Shown: piece by piece, positions 16,571 through 25,228 of the stretch
Layout: each line of letters begins with the position of its first letter
Position numbering within the stretch: the stretch's first letter is position 1
Assembly: GCA_965656545.1 (NCBI GenBank)
Contig: CBFHKZ010000001.1
Location: 372,001-436,000 of the forward strand
From: UBA7446 sp965656545
GTDB lineage: Bacteria; Bacteroidota; Bacteroidia; Flavobacteriales; Flavobacteriaceae
Length of the DNA: 64,000 bases
Reading direction: 5' to 3'
Notes under the pieces: generated by a model
Databases searched by the model: none
The model's input: the letters and a program-made list of their open reading frames with translations, nothing else
Told to the model about the DNA's origin: nothing
Translations under genes and position numbers: made by a program

Positions 16571-17692
16571 ATGAGCCAATACCTCTCTCGTAACAAAGCA
16601 CTTATCTTGCTAGAAGACGGAACGGTATTTCACGGCAAATCCATTGGAATTGAAGGCCAAGCTTTTGGCGAGTTGTGCTTTAACACGGGCATGACGGGTT
16701 ATCAAGAGATTTTTACAGACCCATCGTATTATGGGCAGCTTATGGTTACTACCAATGCACACATTGGAAACTATGGCGTTTTACATAACGAGTCCGAATC
16801 TGATACTATTCAGATATCAGGGCTTATCTGTAAAAATTTCAATACTGGATTTTCACGCGAAGCCGCAGACAGTTCTTTGTTTGATTTTTTCGAAAAGCAA
16901 CAACTAGTTGCCATTTCTGACGTTGATACGCGCGCACTTGTGAGTTACATACGTGACAACGGTGCCATGAATGCCATAATCTCAACGCAGACGGACGACT
17001 TAGACGCTTTAAAAAAACAACTTGCAGATGTGCCATCTATGAAAGGATTGGCGCTTGCACCTAAAGTTTCCACAACAGAACCCTACTTTATGGGTGATGC
17101 AGCTGCACCTTTGAAGGTTGCGGCCTTGGACTTGGGTATCAAGAAAAACATCTTGCGCAACCTCGCCAGTAGAGGGGTGTATGTTAAGGTTTTTCCACTA
17201 GACACCACTTTTGAAACCATGAGTGAATGGAATCCTGACGGTTATTTCTTGTCCAATGGACCTGGTGATCCAGAACCTTTGCATGCTGCACAAGCCGTTG
17301 CGGCCGAGATCATTGCCAAAGGACTTCCGCTATTTGGTATTTGTTTAGGACATCAAATCATTGCGCTGTCTCAAGGTATATCAACTTATAAAATGCGCAA
17401 CGGACACCGTGGTATTAACCACCCCGTCCTGAATGTTGAAACAGGCAAAGGCGAAATCACCTCACAAAACCACGGTTTTGCGATCAACAGAGCAGAAACA
17501 GAAACGCATAAGGATGTTGTAATCACACACAAGCACCTTAACGACGATACGGTAGCAGGTATCCGCATTGAAGGCAAGCCTTGCTTCTCCGTGCAATACC
17601 ACCCTGAGGCAAGCCCTGGACCGCACGATTCATCTTATTTATTTGACCAATTTATTTCACAAATCAACAACCACAAAAAACAAGCATCATGA
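16571..17692 (+). CDS. carA: Carbamoyl-phosphate synthase small (glutaminase) subunit
   Basis: 373 residues. Hydrolyses glutamine and passes ammonia to the CarB subunit for carbamoyl phosphate, the precursor of pyrimidines and arginine. N-terminal CarA domain starts ALILLEDGTVFHGKSIG; the class I amidotransferase domain has the nucleophile Cys258 in GICLGHQI and the His/Glu pair in VQYHPEASPGP near the C-terminus. Its stop overlaps the eno start by four bases (ATGA). The partner carB lies about 42 kb away at 60072. Confidence 0.97.
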   Translation: MSQYLSRNKALILLEDGTVFHGKSIGIEGQAFGELCFNTGMTGYQEIFTDPSYYGQLMVTTNAHIGNYGVLHNESESDTIQISGLICKNFNTGFSREAADSSLFDFFEKQQLVAISDVDTRALVSYIRDNGAMNAIISTQTDDLDALKKQLADVPSMKGLALAPKVSTTEPYFMGDAAAPLKVAALDLGIKKNILRNLASRGVYVKVFPLDTTFETMSEWNPDGYFLSNGPGDPEPLHAAQAVAAEIIAKGLPLFGICLGHQIIALSQGISTYKMRNGHRGINHPVLNVETGKGEITSQNHGFAINRAETETHKDVVITHKHLNDDTVAGIRIEGKPCFSVQYHPEASPGPHDSSYLFDQFISQINNHKKQAS

Positions 17693-18981
17693 GTATCATT
17701 TTAAATGTACATGCACGTCAAATCTTTGACTCCAGAGGAAATCCAACCGTAGAGGTTGATGTAATTACAGATACTGGAACCATGGGCCGTGCGGCTGTAC
17801 CTTCTGGTGCGTCAACTGGAGAACACGAAGCCGTTGAATTACGCGACGGAGGAGATGCCTATATGGGCAAAGGTGTTCTACAAGCAGTTAAAAATGTAAA
17901 TCAAATCATTTCTCCCGAGCTTTTAGGTGCTTCTGTATTTGAGCAAGAGGAGATTGACCAGACCATGATTGATTTGGATGGTACACCTAACAAGTCGAAG
18001 CTTGGTGCCAATGCCATTTTGGGTGTTTCACTAGCCGTTGCCAAAGCAGCTGCAAACGAATTGGGCCTACCGCTATACCGCTACATTGGTGGTACACGTG
18101 CCATTACCCTTCCAGTGCCCATGATGAATATCATCAATGGTGGTTCACACTCTGATGCGCCTATTGCATTTCAAGAATTTATGATCATGCCTGTAAAAGC
18201 TGTTTCGCTTTCACATGCACTGCAAATGGGAACTGAAATTTTCCACAACCTTAAGAAAGTACTTAAAGGAAGAAACTTAAGTACAGCGGTTGGTGATGAA
18301 GGTGGATTTGCACCTACATTAGGCGGAACCGAAGATGCATTGGATACCATTTTATTGGCCATTGAGAAATCTGGTTACAAGCCGGCAGAAGAGGTAATGA
18401 TTGCCTTAGACTGTGCCGCTGCTGAATTTTATGTAGACGGTAAGTACGACTACACAAAATTTGAAGGCGAAAGCGGAAAAGTGCGTTCTTCTAAAGAACA
18501 GGCAGACTACCTTGCTTCATTGGCAGCGAAATACCCTATCGTATCTATTGAAGACGGTATGGACGAAAACGACTGGGAAGGATGGAAATACCTGACTGAA
18601 AAAATTGGCGATAAAGCACAATTGGTTGGAGATGATTTATTTGTTACCAACGTAACCCGTTTGAGTCGTGGTATAGAAGAAAATATTGCAAACTCTATTT
18701 TGATTAAAGTAAATCAAATTGGTTCGTTATCTGAAACCATTGCGGCAGTTCAAATGGCACAAAATGCAGGGTATACTTGTGTGATGTCTCACCGCTCTGG
18801 AGAAACAGAGGACAACACGATTGCAGATTTAGCCGTTGCCTTAAACACGGGTCAAATCAAAACAGGTTCGCTATCACGTAGTGACCGTATGGCAAAGTAC
18901 AACCAGTTGTTGCGTATTGAAGAAGAGTTAGGAAGAATCGCGTTTTATCCACAGGATAAAGCCTTTAAAGTGAAGTTTTAA
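17689..18981 (+). CDS. eno: Enolase
   Basis: 430 residues, standard length. Interconverts 2-phosphoglycerate and phosphoenolpyruvate in glycolysis. Signatures: ARQIFDSRGNPTVEVDV near the start, PSGASTGEHEAVELRD, SIEDGMDENDWEGW, GDDLFVTN, LIKVNQIGS (active-site lysine) and SHRSGETED. Start ATG overlaps the carA stop by four bases, so the two are translationally coupled. Confidence 0.98.
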   Translation: MSIILNVHARQIFDSRGNPTVEVDVITDTGTMGRAAVPSGASTGEHEAVELRDGGDAYMGKGVLQAVKNVNQIISPELLGASVFEQEEIDQTMIDLDGTPNKSKLGANAILGVSLAVAKAAANELGLPLYRYIGGTRAITLPVPMMNIINGGSHSDAPIAFQEFMIMPVKAVSLSHALQMGTEIFHNLKKVLKGRNLSTAVGDEGGFAPTLGGTEDALDTILLAIEKSGYKPAEEVMIALDCAAAEFYVDGKYDYTKFEGESGKVRSSKEQADYLASLAAKYPIVSIEDGMDENDWEGWKYLTEKIGDKAQLVGDDLFVTNVTRLSRGIEENIANSILIKVNQIGSLSETIAAVQMAQNAGYTCVMSHRSGETEDNTIADLAVALNTGQIKTGSLSRSDRMAKYNQLLRIEEELGRIAFYPQDKAFKVKF

Positions 18982-19011
18982 TTCACTGCATTATATTATC
19001 GAAAATAAAAA

Positions 19012-20295
19012 ATGGCAAAATTTGCAAAATTATCCTATGATGGGAAGTCGGTTGAATTCCCTTTAGTTGAAGGAACAGAAGACGAACTAGGAATTGATAT
19101 TAAAACCCTGCGTGCGGCAACCAACCTTATAACCCTTGACCCTGGTTTTAAGAATACTGGTTCTTGCCAAAGTGCCATCACTTTTTTAGATGGCGAAAAA
19201 GGCGTGCTGCGCTACCGTGGATATGATATTGAAGATTTGGCAAAAAACGCCGATTTTTTAGAAGTTGCCTTCTTGCTGATCTTTGGCGAGCTTCCAAATG
19301 CTGAACAGCTTGATAAGTTTTTGGTCGACATTAAAGAGGAATCTTATATAGACGAAGACTTAAAGAAAATACTTGAAAGCTTTCCTAGTGCTGCGCACCC
19401 AATGGGTGTATTGTCGTCACTTACCAGTGCGCTAACCGCATTTAATCCAAAGACCTTTGATGTTGAGAGCGAGGAAGAAATGTACCGAGCTATTGTCCGC
19501 ATCATGGGCAAACTTCCTGTATTGGTTGCTTGGGTATTTAGAAAAAAATCAGGTCTTCCACTTAAATATGGGGATTATGCCCTAGGCTATGTGGAGAATA
19601 TCGCCCGTATGATGTTCCGCAAACCCAACAAGGAGTATGTTGCCAATCCTGTTGTGGATCAAGCGCTGAATAAGCTTTTGATATTACACGCCGAACACGA
19701 ACAAAATTGCTCAACTTCAACAGTACGTATTGTTGGATCGTCACACGCTGGTCTTTTTGCATCTGTAGCTGCTGGTATATCAGCCCTTTGGGGCCCATTG
19801 CACGGAGGTGCAAACCAAGCTGTTGTTGAAATGCTCGAAGATATCCGCAAAGACGGGGGAGATATTGACAAATACATGAACAAGGCCAAAGACAAAAGCG
19901 ATCCTTTCCGATTGATGGGCTTTGGACATAGGGTGTATAAAAACTTTGATCCACGTGCACGTATCATCAAGCAATCAGCCAAAGAGGTACTTGAAGACCT
20001 CGGTATCGTTGATCCTGTGTTGGACATTGCTAAAAAACTGGAGGAAGCTACTTTAAGCGACCCTTATTTTGTAGATCGTAAACTTTACCCTAATGTTGAT
20101 TTTTACTCTGGTATTATATACCGTGCTATGGGAATTTCAACCGAAACCTTTACGGTAATGTTTGCGCTTGGTCGTTTGCCCGGATGGATTGCTCAATGGC
20201 GTGAAATGCGACTAAACAAAGAGCCTATTGGCCGTCCAAGACAGATATATGTAGGGGAGAATCAAAGACCATTCGTACCATTGAATAAACGATAA
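19012..20295 (+). CDS. gltA: Citrate synthase
   Basis: 427 residues, hexameric type II length. Condenses acetyl-CoA and oxaloacetate in the TCA cycle. Contains RYRGYDIEDLAKNADFLEVA near residue 65, the catalytic histidine region WGPLHGGANQAVVEML, and GFGHRVYKNFDPRA with the second catalytic His. Thirty bases downstream of eno, likely the same transcript. Confidence 0.97.
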   Translation: MAKFAKLSYDGKSVEFPLVEGTEDELGIDIKTLRAATNLITLDPGFKNTGSCQSAITFLDGEKGVLRYRGYDIEDLAKNADFLEVAFLLIFGELPNAEQLDKFLVDIKEESYIDEDLKKILESFPSAAHPMGVLSSLTSALTAFNPKTFDVESEEEMYRAIVRIMGKLPVLVAWVFRKKSGLPLKYGDYALGYVENIARMMFRKPNKEYVANPVVDQALNKLLILHAEHEQNCSTSTVRIVGSSHAGLFASVAAGISALWGPLHGGANQAVVEMLEDIRKDGGDIDKYMNKAKDKSDPFRLMGFGHRVYKNFDPRARIIKQSAKEVLEDLGIVDPVLDIAKKLEEATLSDPYFVDRKLYPNVDFYSGIIYRAMGISTETFTVMFALGRLPGWIAQWREMRLNKEPIGRPRQIYVGENQRPFVPLNKR

Positions 20296-20303
20296 GCCAT
20301 GGG

Positions 20304-21218
20304 ATAAAACTCTGTATACATTCAGAGACGCAAACGCTCACCCATGTATTGTTGGGTACAGCGGATGCTATGGGTGCTCCGCCCAATATCCAAGACTTAT
20401 ACGATCCCTCTTCCAAAAAGCATTTGCTTGCTGGAACCTTTCCTAAAAAAGCAGCCTTACAACAAGCCTTAACTGACCTTGAGCAGGTTTTTTTGCGCTA
20501 TGGTGTATCTGTGCTTCGTCCAGACAATGTTGCGGATTGCAACCAAATATTTGCGCGTGATTTGGGGTTTGTCGTAGACGATATTTTTGTTCGTTCCAAT
20601 ATCATTCCACATCGTGAAAAAGAATTGGCAGGTTTAGCTTCTTTATTAGCCCAAATCCCTGCTTCCAAGCAATTGGTGTTCCCAAAAAAGGTGCATGTCG
20701 AAGGCGGGGATGTTATTGTTCACAACGATTATATTTATGTGGGCATATCAACGAGTCCTGATTATGCAAAATTACTTACTGCCAGAACTAATAAGGCCGC
20801 AGTTGCTGCCTTACAACAGGCTTTTCCCCACAAAAAAGTAAAGGCATTTGAGTTAAAAAAATCGAATACGATTCCACACGAAAACGCATTGCACTTGGAC
20901 TGTTGTTTTCAGCTCGTGGGAAAAAACGTTGCATTGACTTGCTCTGAGGGCTTTGCCGATCTAGATGCTTATAATTGGCTTGTTGCCCATTTTGGTAACG
21001 ACAACATATTCGAAGTGTCAGCTGTAGAGATGAGTCAGATGATGTGTAATGTGGTTTCCATAAGCCCAACCGCAGTTATTTCAGACCCTTCGTTTACGCG
21101 TCTAAATGCTTGGCTGCGTCAACGTGGCATAACAGTCGAAGAAGTCGATTTTAGTGAAATAGGAAAACAAGGCGGTTTATTTCGCTGTGTTACCCTGCCC
21201 TTATACCGTGTCCCATGA
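20304..21218 (+). CDS. Dimethylargininase-like amidinotransferase-fold hydrolase, start uncertain
   Basis: Member of the arginine deiminase/dimethylarginine dimethylaminohydrolase fold, which cleaves guanidino groups to citrulline and an amine. Seen: EGGD, the histidine of NALHLDCCF (His182 counted from the TTG at 20349) and the nucleophile cysteine in GGLFRCVTLP (Cys280). The first usable start is the TTG at 20349, but the same frame continues upstream in family-like sequence (KLCIHSETQTLTHV) back to an ATA at 20304; the ATG at 20299 is one frame off and hits TAA at once. Either a non-canonical AUA start or a one-base deletion is likely, so 20304 is given. Stop overlaps the next gene by four bases. 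Substrate is not certain from sequence. Confidence 0.75.
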   Translation: MKLCIHSETQTLTHVLLGTADAMGAPPNIQDLYDPSSKKHLLAGTFPKKAALQQALTDLEQVFLRYGVSVLRPDNVADCNQIFARDLGFVVDDIFVRSNIIPHREKELAGLASLLAQIPASKQLVFPKKVHVEGGDVIVHNDYIYVGISTSPDYAKLLTARTNKAAVAALQQAFPHKKVKAFELKKSNTIPHENALHLDCCFQLVGKNVALTCSEGFADLDAYNWLVAHFGNDNIFEVSAVEMSQMMCNVVSISPTAVISDPSFTRLNAWLRQRGITVEEVDFSEIGKQGGLFRCVTLPLYRVP

Positions 21219-22132
21219 AACCTACCCATCACGTGCTGATGGTGCGCCCTGCTAGCTTTCGCGCCAATGAACAAACCGCAGCAAACAATTATTATCAAAA
21301 GCACACCGCCCTTACTGCTGCTCAGTCACTATTACAAGCCCAATCGGAATTCGATACCCTGGTTTCTTGCTTGCGCATGAATAACATCAAGGTTACGGTT
21401 GTTCAAGACACCCTCACACCCGACACGCCTGACGCCCTTTTTCCAAACAATTGGTTTGCTCTCTTGGGTAAGGGCCAATTGGTTTTATTTCCCATGTTTG
21501 CCGAAAACAGAAGGGCTGAACGCTCCAACCGCATCTTCGAAGCGCTTAGCAAAGACGGATATGAAGTGATGCATACGGTTGACTATTCTGTATATGAACA
21601 GAAACAACAGTTTTTAGAAGGCACAGGCAGTATGGTGCTCGATCATCAACACCGCATTGCATACTGTGCACTTTCGGCACGTGCTGACGCGCACTTGTTT
21701 CACCTATTTTGTGAAGCCTTTAATTTTAAGCCTGTTGTTTTTCATGCTTATCAAACGGTAGGCACCGCACGTTTGCTGATCTATCACACCAATGTTATGA
21801 TGGTGATAGCTCCTGCTTTTGCACTTGTTTGTTTAGACGCTGTTGATGATCCAATGGAGCGTGCATCGCTGCAAGACAGTCTTACCTTTTCTGGAAAAGT
21901 AGTTATCCCTTTGACAGAGAAGCAGCTTACTCAATTCGCAGGCAATATGTTGGCGCTTACAGCCACAGACGGCACATCCCTTTTGGTGATGAGCACGCGC
22001 GCTTATGATGCGCTTACCACCAAGCAGCTGTTACAGTTGCAGCAGTACGTCAAGCTAGTTCATAGTCCCATCCCAACCATTGAAGACTTGGGCGGCGGTA
22101 GCGTTCGCTGTATGCTAGCAGAGGTATACTAA
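21215..22132 (+). CDS. ctlX: CtlX-like amidinotransferase-fold hydrolase (citrulline/arginine metabolism)
   Basis: 305 residues. Second guanidino-modifying-fold enzyme in tandem with the dimethylargininase-like gene. Seen: PDALFPNNWFA near residue 72, LEGTGSMVLD (Glu135), the histidine of YHTNVMM (His191) and the nucleophile cysteine in GGGSVRCMLAE (Cys299). This pattern is that of the CtlX family, linked to citrulline utilisation; its true substrate is not proven here. ATG overlaps the previous stop. The stop overlaps the stop of the convergent small gene, leaving no room for a terminator. Confidence 0.8.
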   Translation: MKPTHHVLMVRPASFRANEQTAANNYYQKHTALTAAQSLLQAQSEFDTLVSCLRMNNIKVTVVQDTLTPDTPDALFPNNWFALLGKGQLVLFPMFAENRRAERSNRIFEALSKDGYEVMHTVDYSVYEQKQQFLEGTGSMVLDHQHRIAYCALSARADAHLFHLFCEAFNFKPVVFHAYQTVGTARLLIYHTNVMMVIAPAFALVCLDAVDDPMERASLQDSLTFSGKVVIPLTEKQLTQFAGNMLALTATDGTSLLVMSTRAYDALTTKQLLQLQQYVKLVHSPIPTIEDLGGGSVRCMLAEVY

Positions 22133-22545
22133 AGGTAGTTGTCTGAAATAAGCGCTTTTTGCTGCTGAATCTTTTTGAAGAAGTCACGTACATTTTTAGA
22201 TTTCGCCGAGATGCCAACCTTGTGGTGCCCCATGTGAATGCTATACGCCTCTCCCGTACCTTTAAATATGGTGAGCTTGTAGTATGGAATTATCAAGCCG
22301 TAAGTTTCAAGCAGCGATCTAAAACGTAGAATGATGCCATTTGGACGCAATTCGATATTGCAGGTGTTGTCATTGTGATCTAAAACAAAGAGGGAATCAA
22401 TTTCTTTACTGCTTGAAACCACATGCAGTTTGGGTGAGCCCACACCGCCCAACTTAAGTCGGTTCATTAGGGTAAAGGGCTTGCCTACTAGCGTATCTAT
22501 GGATTCGCGCTGGGCTTTGTTGTTATACGATACATTTGCTAGCAT
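22129..22545 (-). CDS. Conserved flavobacterial protein of unknown function
   Basis: 138 residues, no signal peptide or membrane segment, no family I can name. Mixed hydrophobic/basic sequence with KLHVVSSSKEIDSLFVLDHND in the middle and a basic C-terminus RDFFKKIQQQKALISD. It diverges from argS and converges on ctlX with overlapping stops. A perfect -7 element lies exactly four bases before its ATG, so the mRNA should be leaderless. A promoter of its own and normal codon use support a real gene. Confidence 0.75.
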   Translation of the reverse strand: MLANVSYNNKAQRESIDTLVGKPFTLMNRLKLGGVGSPKLHVVSSSKEIDSLFVLDHNDNTCNIELRPNGIILRFRSLLETYGLIIPYYKLTIFKGTGEAYSIHMGHHKVGISAKSKNVRDFFKKIQQQKALISDNYL

Positions 22546-22549
22546 TTTA

Positions 22550-22557
22550 CAAAGATA
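22550..22557 (-). promoter_or_regulatory. Promoter -7 element for the small minus-strand gene, leaderless spacing
   Basis: On the minus strand the sequence reads TATCTTTG, a perfect TAnnTTTG. Only four bases (22546-22549) separate it from the ATG, so transcription should begin at or within a base or two of the start codon. Confidence 0.65.
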
Positions 22558-22568
22558 GGATAAATGCG

Positions 22569-22597
22569 TTGCAACCTGTTGGAATCACTTATCTTTG
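22569..22597 (+). promoter_or_regulatory. Promoter for argS
   Basis: -7 element TATCTTTG at 22590-22597 with TTG at 22569-22571, 18 bases upstream, matching the Bacteroidota promoter layout. The TTG lies in the small palindrome GTTGCAAC (22568-22575), so the region is shared with the divergent promoter at 22550. ATG of argS is 16 bases downstream of the -7 element. Confidence 0.75.
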
Positions 22598-22613
22598 CAC
22601 TCGATATTTGTGT

Positions 22614-24383
22614 ATGGATCAGATCATTAAAAAACAACTCGTTGCATACTTTGCCACAAACTATGGCAAAACACTAGAAAGTATTGAAATTCAACCCACC
22701 AAGCCTCAATTTGAAGGCGATTTGACTGTGGTTGTATTTCCGCTGTTGAAGTTGGCGCCCAAAAAACCAGCTGATTTGGCAGCGGAGTTGGGAGATTACC
22801 TCCAAGCAGAAGTTGCAGAAATAGCTTCTTATAATGTGGTGCAAGGTTTTTTAAATATTGAGATATCAACAGCATATTATATCAAGGCATTGAAAGATAT
22901 TCGTGCCGATGCGCATTTTGGTATTAAAACTGTTGATGCAGCTGCTGATAAAATTTTGGTTGAGTATTCCTCGCCAAACACCAATAAGCCATTGCACCTT
23001 GGTCACATTAGAAATAATTTATTAGGGGCTTCTGTAGCCAACATACTGTCTGCCAACGGACAAAACGTACACACCACTCAAATCATCAACGACAGGGGCA
23101 TCCACATCTGTAAATCCATGGTGGCATGGGAGCAGTTTGGAAACGGTGAAACGCCAGCAACTGCCAAGCTAAAAGGCGATGCATTGGTAGGTAAATACTA
23201 CGTTCTTTTTGATCAACAATACAAAAAGGAAATGGCTGATTTGATAGCTGCTAGAGCTGATGAAGAAACCGCTAAAAATACGGCGCCTATTTTGTTGCAG
23301 GCAAAAGACATGCTGATTCGTTGGGAGCAAAAAGATGCTTCAGTCCTTGCTTTATGGGAAAAAATGAATGCTTGGGTATATGAAGGTTTTGACGAAACCT
23401 ACAAACGTTTGGGAGTTCACTTCGATTCCTATTACTATGAAAGCAACACCTATGTATTGGGTAAAGAAATTGTCACTGAAGGGCTTGACAAAGGCGTGTT
23501 TTTCAAAAAAGACGACGGTTCTGTTTGGATCGATTTGACTGACGAGGGTCTCGATGAAAAACTGTTGCTTCGTTCTGACGGTACTTCTGTGTACATGACA
23601 CAAGACCTTGGAACAGCACGATTGCGCTATACCGATCATCCAGATATGAAGGGTATGGTTTACACGGTTGGAAATGAACAAGATTATCACTTTAAGGTAT
23701 TGTTCCTTGTGTTGAAGAAATTGGGCTATGCGTGGGCAGATCAGTTGCATCACTTAAGCTATGGTATGGTTGACTTGCCAAGCGGAAAGATGAAGAGTCG
23801 TGAGGGAACGGTAGTGGACGCCGATGCACTTATGACCGAAATGCAGGACACTGCCAAGCAGATTTCACAAGAGTTGGGTAAGCTAGAGGGTATGTCTGAG
23901 GCGGAAAAAGAATCGCTTTATCACACCATTGGTATGGGTGCCTTAAAATATTATATCCTAAAAGTTGACCCAAAGAAACGCATCTTATTTGATCCCAAGG
24001 CTTCTGTAGATTTTACAGGAAATACGGGGCCATTTATACAATATACCCATGCGCGTATTCAATCTATTTTACGCAAGTCATCGGTTAGTAATTTTGATGT
24101 TGCAGACGTAGCTTCGCTACACGATAAAGAGAAGACGGTATTGAAAACGCTACTTCAATTTCCCGCTACTATTGAAGCTTCTGCTAAGCAATACAGCCCG
24201 GCTTTGATTGCCAACTATCTATATGAGTTGGTGAAGCAGTTTAATTCATACTACCAAGAAGTACCCATACTTGTTACGGATAAGGCAGAGCAATCTTTCA
24301 GGGTGTCTTTGTGCGGTGCCGTAGCGGACGTTATTGCAAAAGCCCTCGGTCTTTTGGGTATTGATGCTCCGGAAAGAATGTAA
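22614..24383 (+). CDS. argS: Arginyl-tRNA synthetase
   Basis: 589 residues from the ATG at 22614; an in-frame ATG at 22536 lies upstream of the promoter and cannot be the start. Charges tRNA-Arg. The HIGH-type motif is HLGH at residues 128-131 inside SPNTNKPLHLGHIRNN, and the KMSKS-type loop is GKMKSREGTVV. Own promoter upstream, hairpin terminator downstream. Confidence 0.97.
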   Translation: MDQIIKKQLVAYFATNYGKTLESIEIQPTKPQFEGDLTVVVFPLLKLAPKKPADLAAELGDYLQAEVAEIASYNVVQGFLNIEISTAYYIKALKDIRADAHFGIKTVDAAADKILVEYSSPNTNKPLHLGHIRNNLLGASVANILSANGQNVHTTQIINDRGIHICKSMVAWEQFGNGETPATAKLKGDALVGKYYVLFDQQYKKEMADLIAARADEETAKNTAPILLQAKDMLIRWEQKDASVLALWEKMNAWVYEGFDETYKRLGVHFDSYYYESNTYVLGKEIVTEGLDKGVFFKKDDGSVWIDLTDEGLDEKLLLRSDGTSVYMTQDLGTARLRYTDHPDMKGMVYTVGNEQDYHFKVLFLVLKKLGYAWADQLHHLSYGMVDLPSGKMKSREGTVVDADALMTEMQDTAKQISQELGKLEGMSEAEKESLYHTIGMGALKYYILKVDPKKRILFDPKASVDFTGNTGPFIQYTHARIQSILRKSSVSNFDVADVASLHDKEKTVLKTLLQFPATIEASAKQYSPALIANYLYELVKQFNSYYQEVPILVTDKAEQSFRVSLCGAVADVIAKALGLLGIDAPERM

Positions 24384-24385
24384 AA

Positions 24386-24412
24386 AAAAAGCCTCGAAAA
24401 TCGAGGCTTTTT
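24386..24412. terminator. Bidirectional terminator between argS and proteorhodopsin
   Basis: AAAAAGCCTCGA (24386-24397), loop AAA, TCGAGGCTTTTT (24401-24412): a perfect 12-pair stem whose GC core is flanked by A5 on one side and T5 on the other. It can stop argS transcripts on the plus strand and proteorhodopsin transcripts (stop at 24434) on the minus strand. Confidence 0.9.
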
Positions 24413-24433
24413 AAAATACTAATAAGGTTTTAC

Positions 24434-25165
24434 TTATTTTTTAGAAGCAACCGCCGCAGCGTAAACTACTAAACCAAAACCAATTTTGTTGATAGCATCA
24501 CCAATGTTATACACAACATCCATGTCTAAATTTAGCGCAGAGATGAAAGAATACCATTGACCATCAGCTGTACCTAACATATAACCTAATGGGTAAATTG
24601 CCCATCCGATAAGTACAAAAAGTGTTAATGTTTTGTGTGCTTTTTCAACCGCTCCACCCGCAGATGCAGCAAGTTTAGCTAGCTCACCATACTTGATTAG
24701 GTATACAATGTAGAAATAAGCTACACCAGAAGCAAGACCCCAAAGTGCAGGCATTGCAGTACCACCGTCAGCAACTTCACCGAAGTAACCTGTAACAAGC
24801 ATAACAAGTGAAGCCCAGATTAACGTCTTAAGGTGTTTGGTTGTTGCACCAGCAGCCTTAAGAATTAAATAGAACTCAACACACATCAATGGAACTGTAA
24901 GTATCCAGTCGATGTAACGGATTTCTGTAGTAACGCCTCCAGAAGTAGCAGCCTCTCTCATGTAGTAGTAGTGTACTGCCGCAATAAAGGTAATTAAACC
25001 AGAAACCAAAATTGAGGTTCTCCATTTGCTATCAAATTGAGGTAGCGATAGGAAGAAAAAAGCTGAAGCAGCTGTCATCGCCATCGTACCTAAAAAGAAA
25101 GTAAAGTTAACGGGATCACTAAGATCCGCATTTCCGATAAATGAAATTAAATTAGTAATTGTCAT
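24434..25165 (-). CDS. Proteorhodopsin, green-type light-driven proton pump
   Basis: 243 residues, seven hydrophobic helices. Uses retinal to pump protons out of the cell in light, giving proton-motive force. In helix C, RYIDWILTVPLMCVEFYLI carries Asp86 (proton acceptor, Asp97 of the reference protein), Thr90, Glu97 (proton donor, Glu108) and Met94 at the spectral tuning site (position 105), which predicts green absorption. His65 matches the pKa-tuning His75. The retinal Schiff-base lysine is Lys227 in DAINKIGFG. The DTE motif means proton rather than sodium (NDQ) or chloride (NTQ) pumping. Diverges from blh. Confidence 0.98.
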   Translation of the reverse strand: MTITNLISFIGNADLSDPVNFTFFLGTMAMTAASAFFFLSLPQFDSKWRTSILVSGLITFIAAVHYYYMREAATSGGVTTEIRYIDWILTVPLMCVEFYLILKAAGATTKHLKTLIWASLVMLVTGYFGEVADGGTAMPALWGLASGVAYFYIVYLIKYGELAKLAASAGGAVEKAHKTLTLFVLIGWAIYPLGYMLGTADGQWYSFISALNLDMDVVYNIGDAINKIGFGLVVYAAAVASKK

Positions 25166-25211
25166 GATTTTTTAATTATATTTTGTTGAGCGCAAGTTAA
25201 AAAAAATTAAA

Positions 25212-25220
25212 CAAACTGTA
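25212..25220 (-). promoter_or_regulatory. Possible but imperfect -7 element for proteorhodopsin
   Basis: The minus strand reads TACAGTTTG here, which has TA and TTTG but three bases between them instead of two. No TTG -33 box is evident. It lies 46 bases before the proteorhodopsin ATG and directly beside the blh -7 element on the other strand. Weak call. Confidence 0.25.
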
Positions 25221-25228
25221 TATATTTG
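25221..25228 (+). promoter_or_regulatory. Promoter -7 element for blh
   Basis: TATATTTG, a perfect TAnnTTTG match, 31 bases upstream of the blh ATG in the 94-base AT-rich region shared with proteorhodopsin. A -33 TTG at the usual distance is not visible. Confidence 0.5.

Noticed and set aside
22536..22613. Upstream in-frame ATG for argS giving 26 extra residues
   Set aside because: It lies upstream of the argS promoter and over the divergent gene's start; the extra residues do not resemble ArgS.
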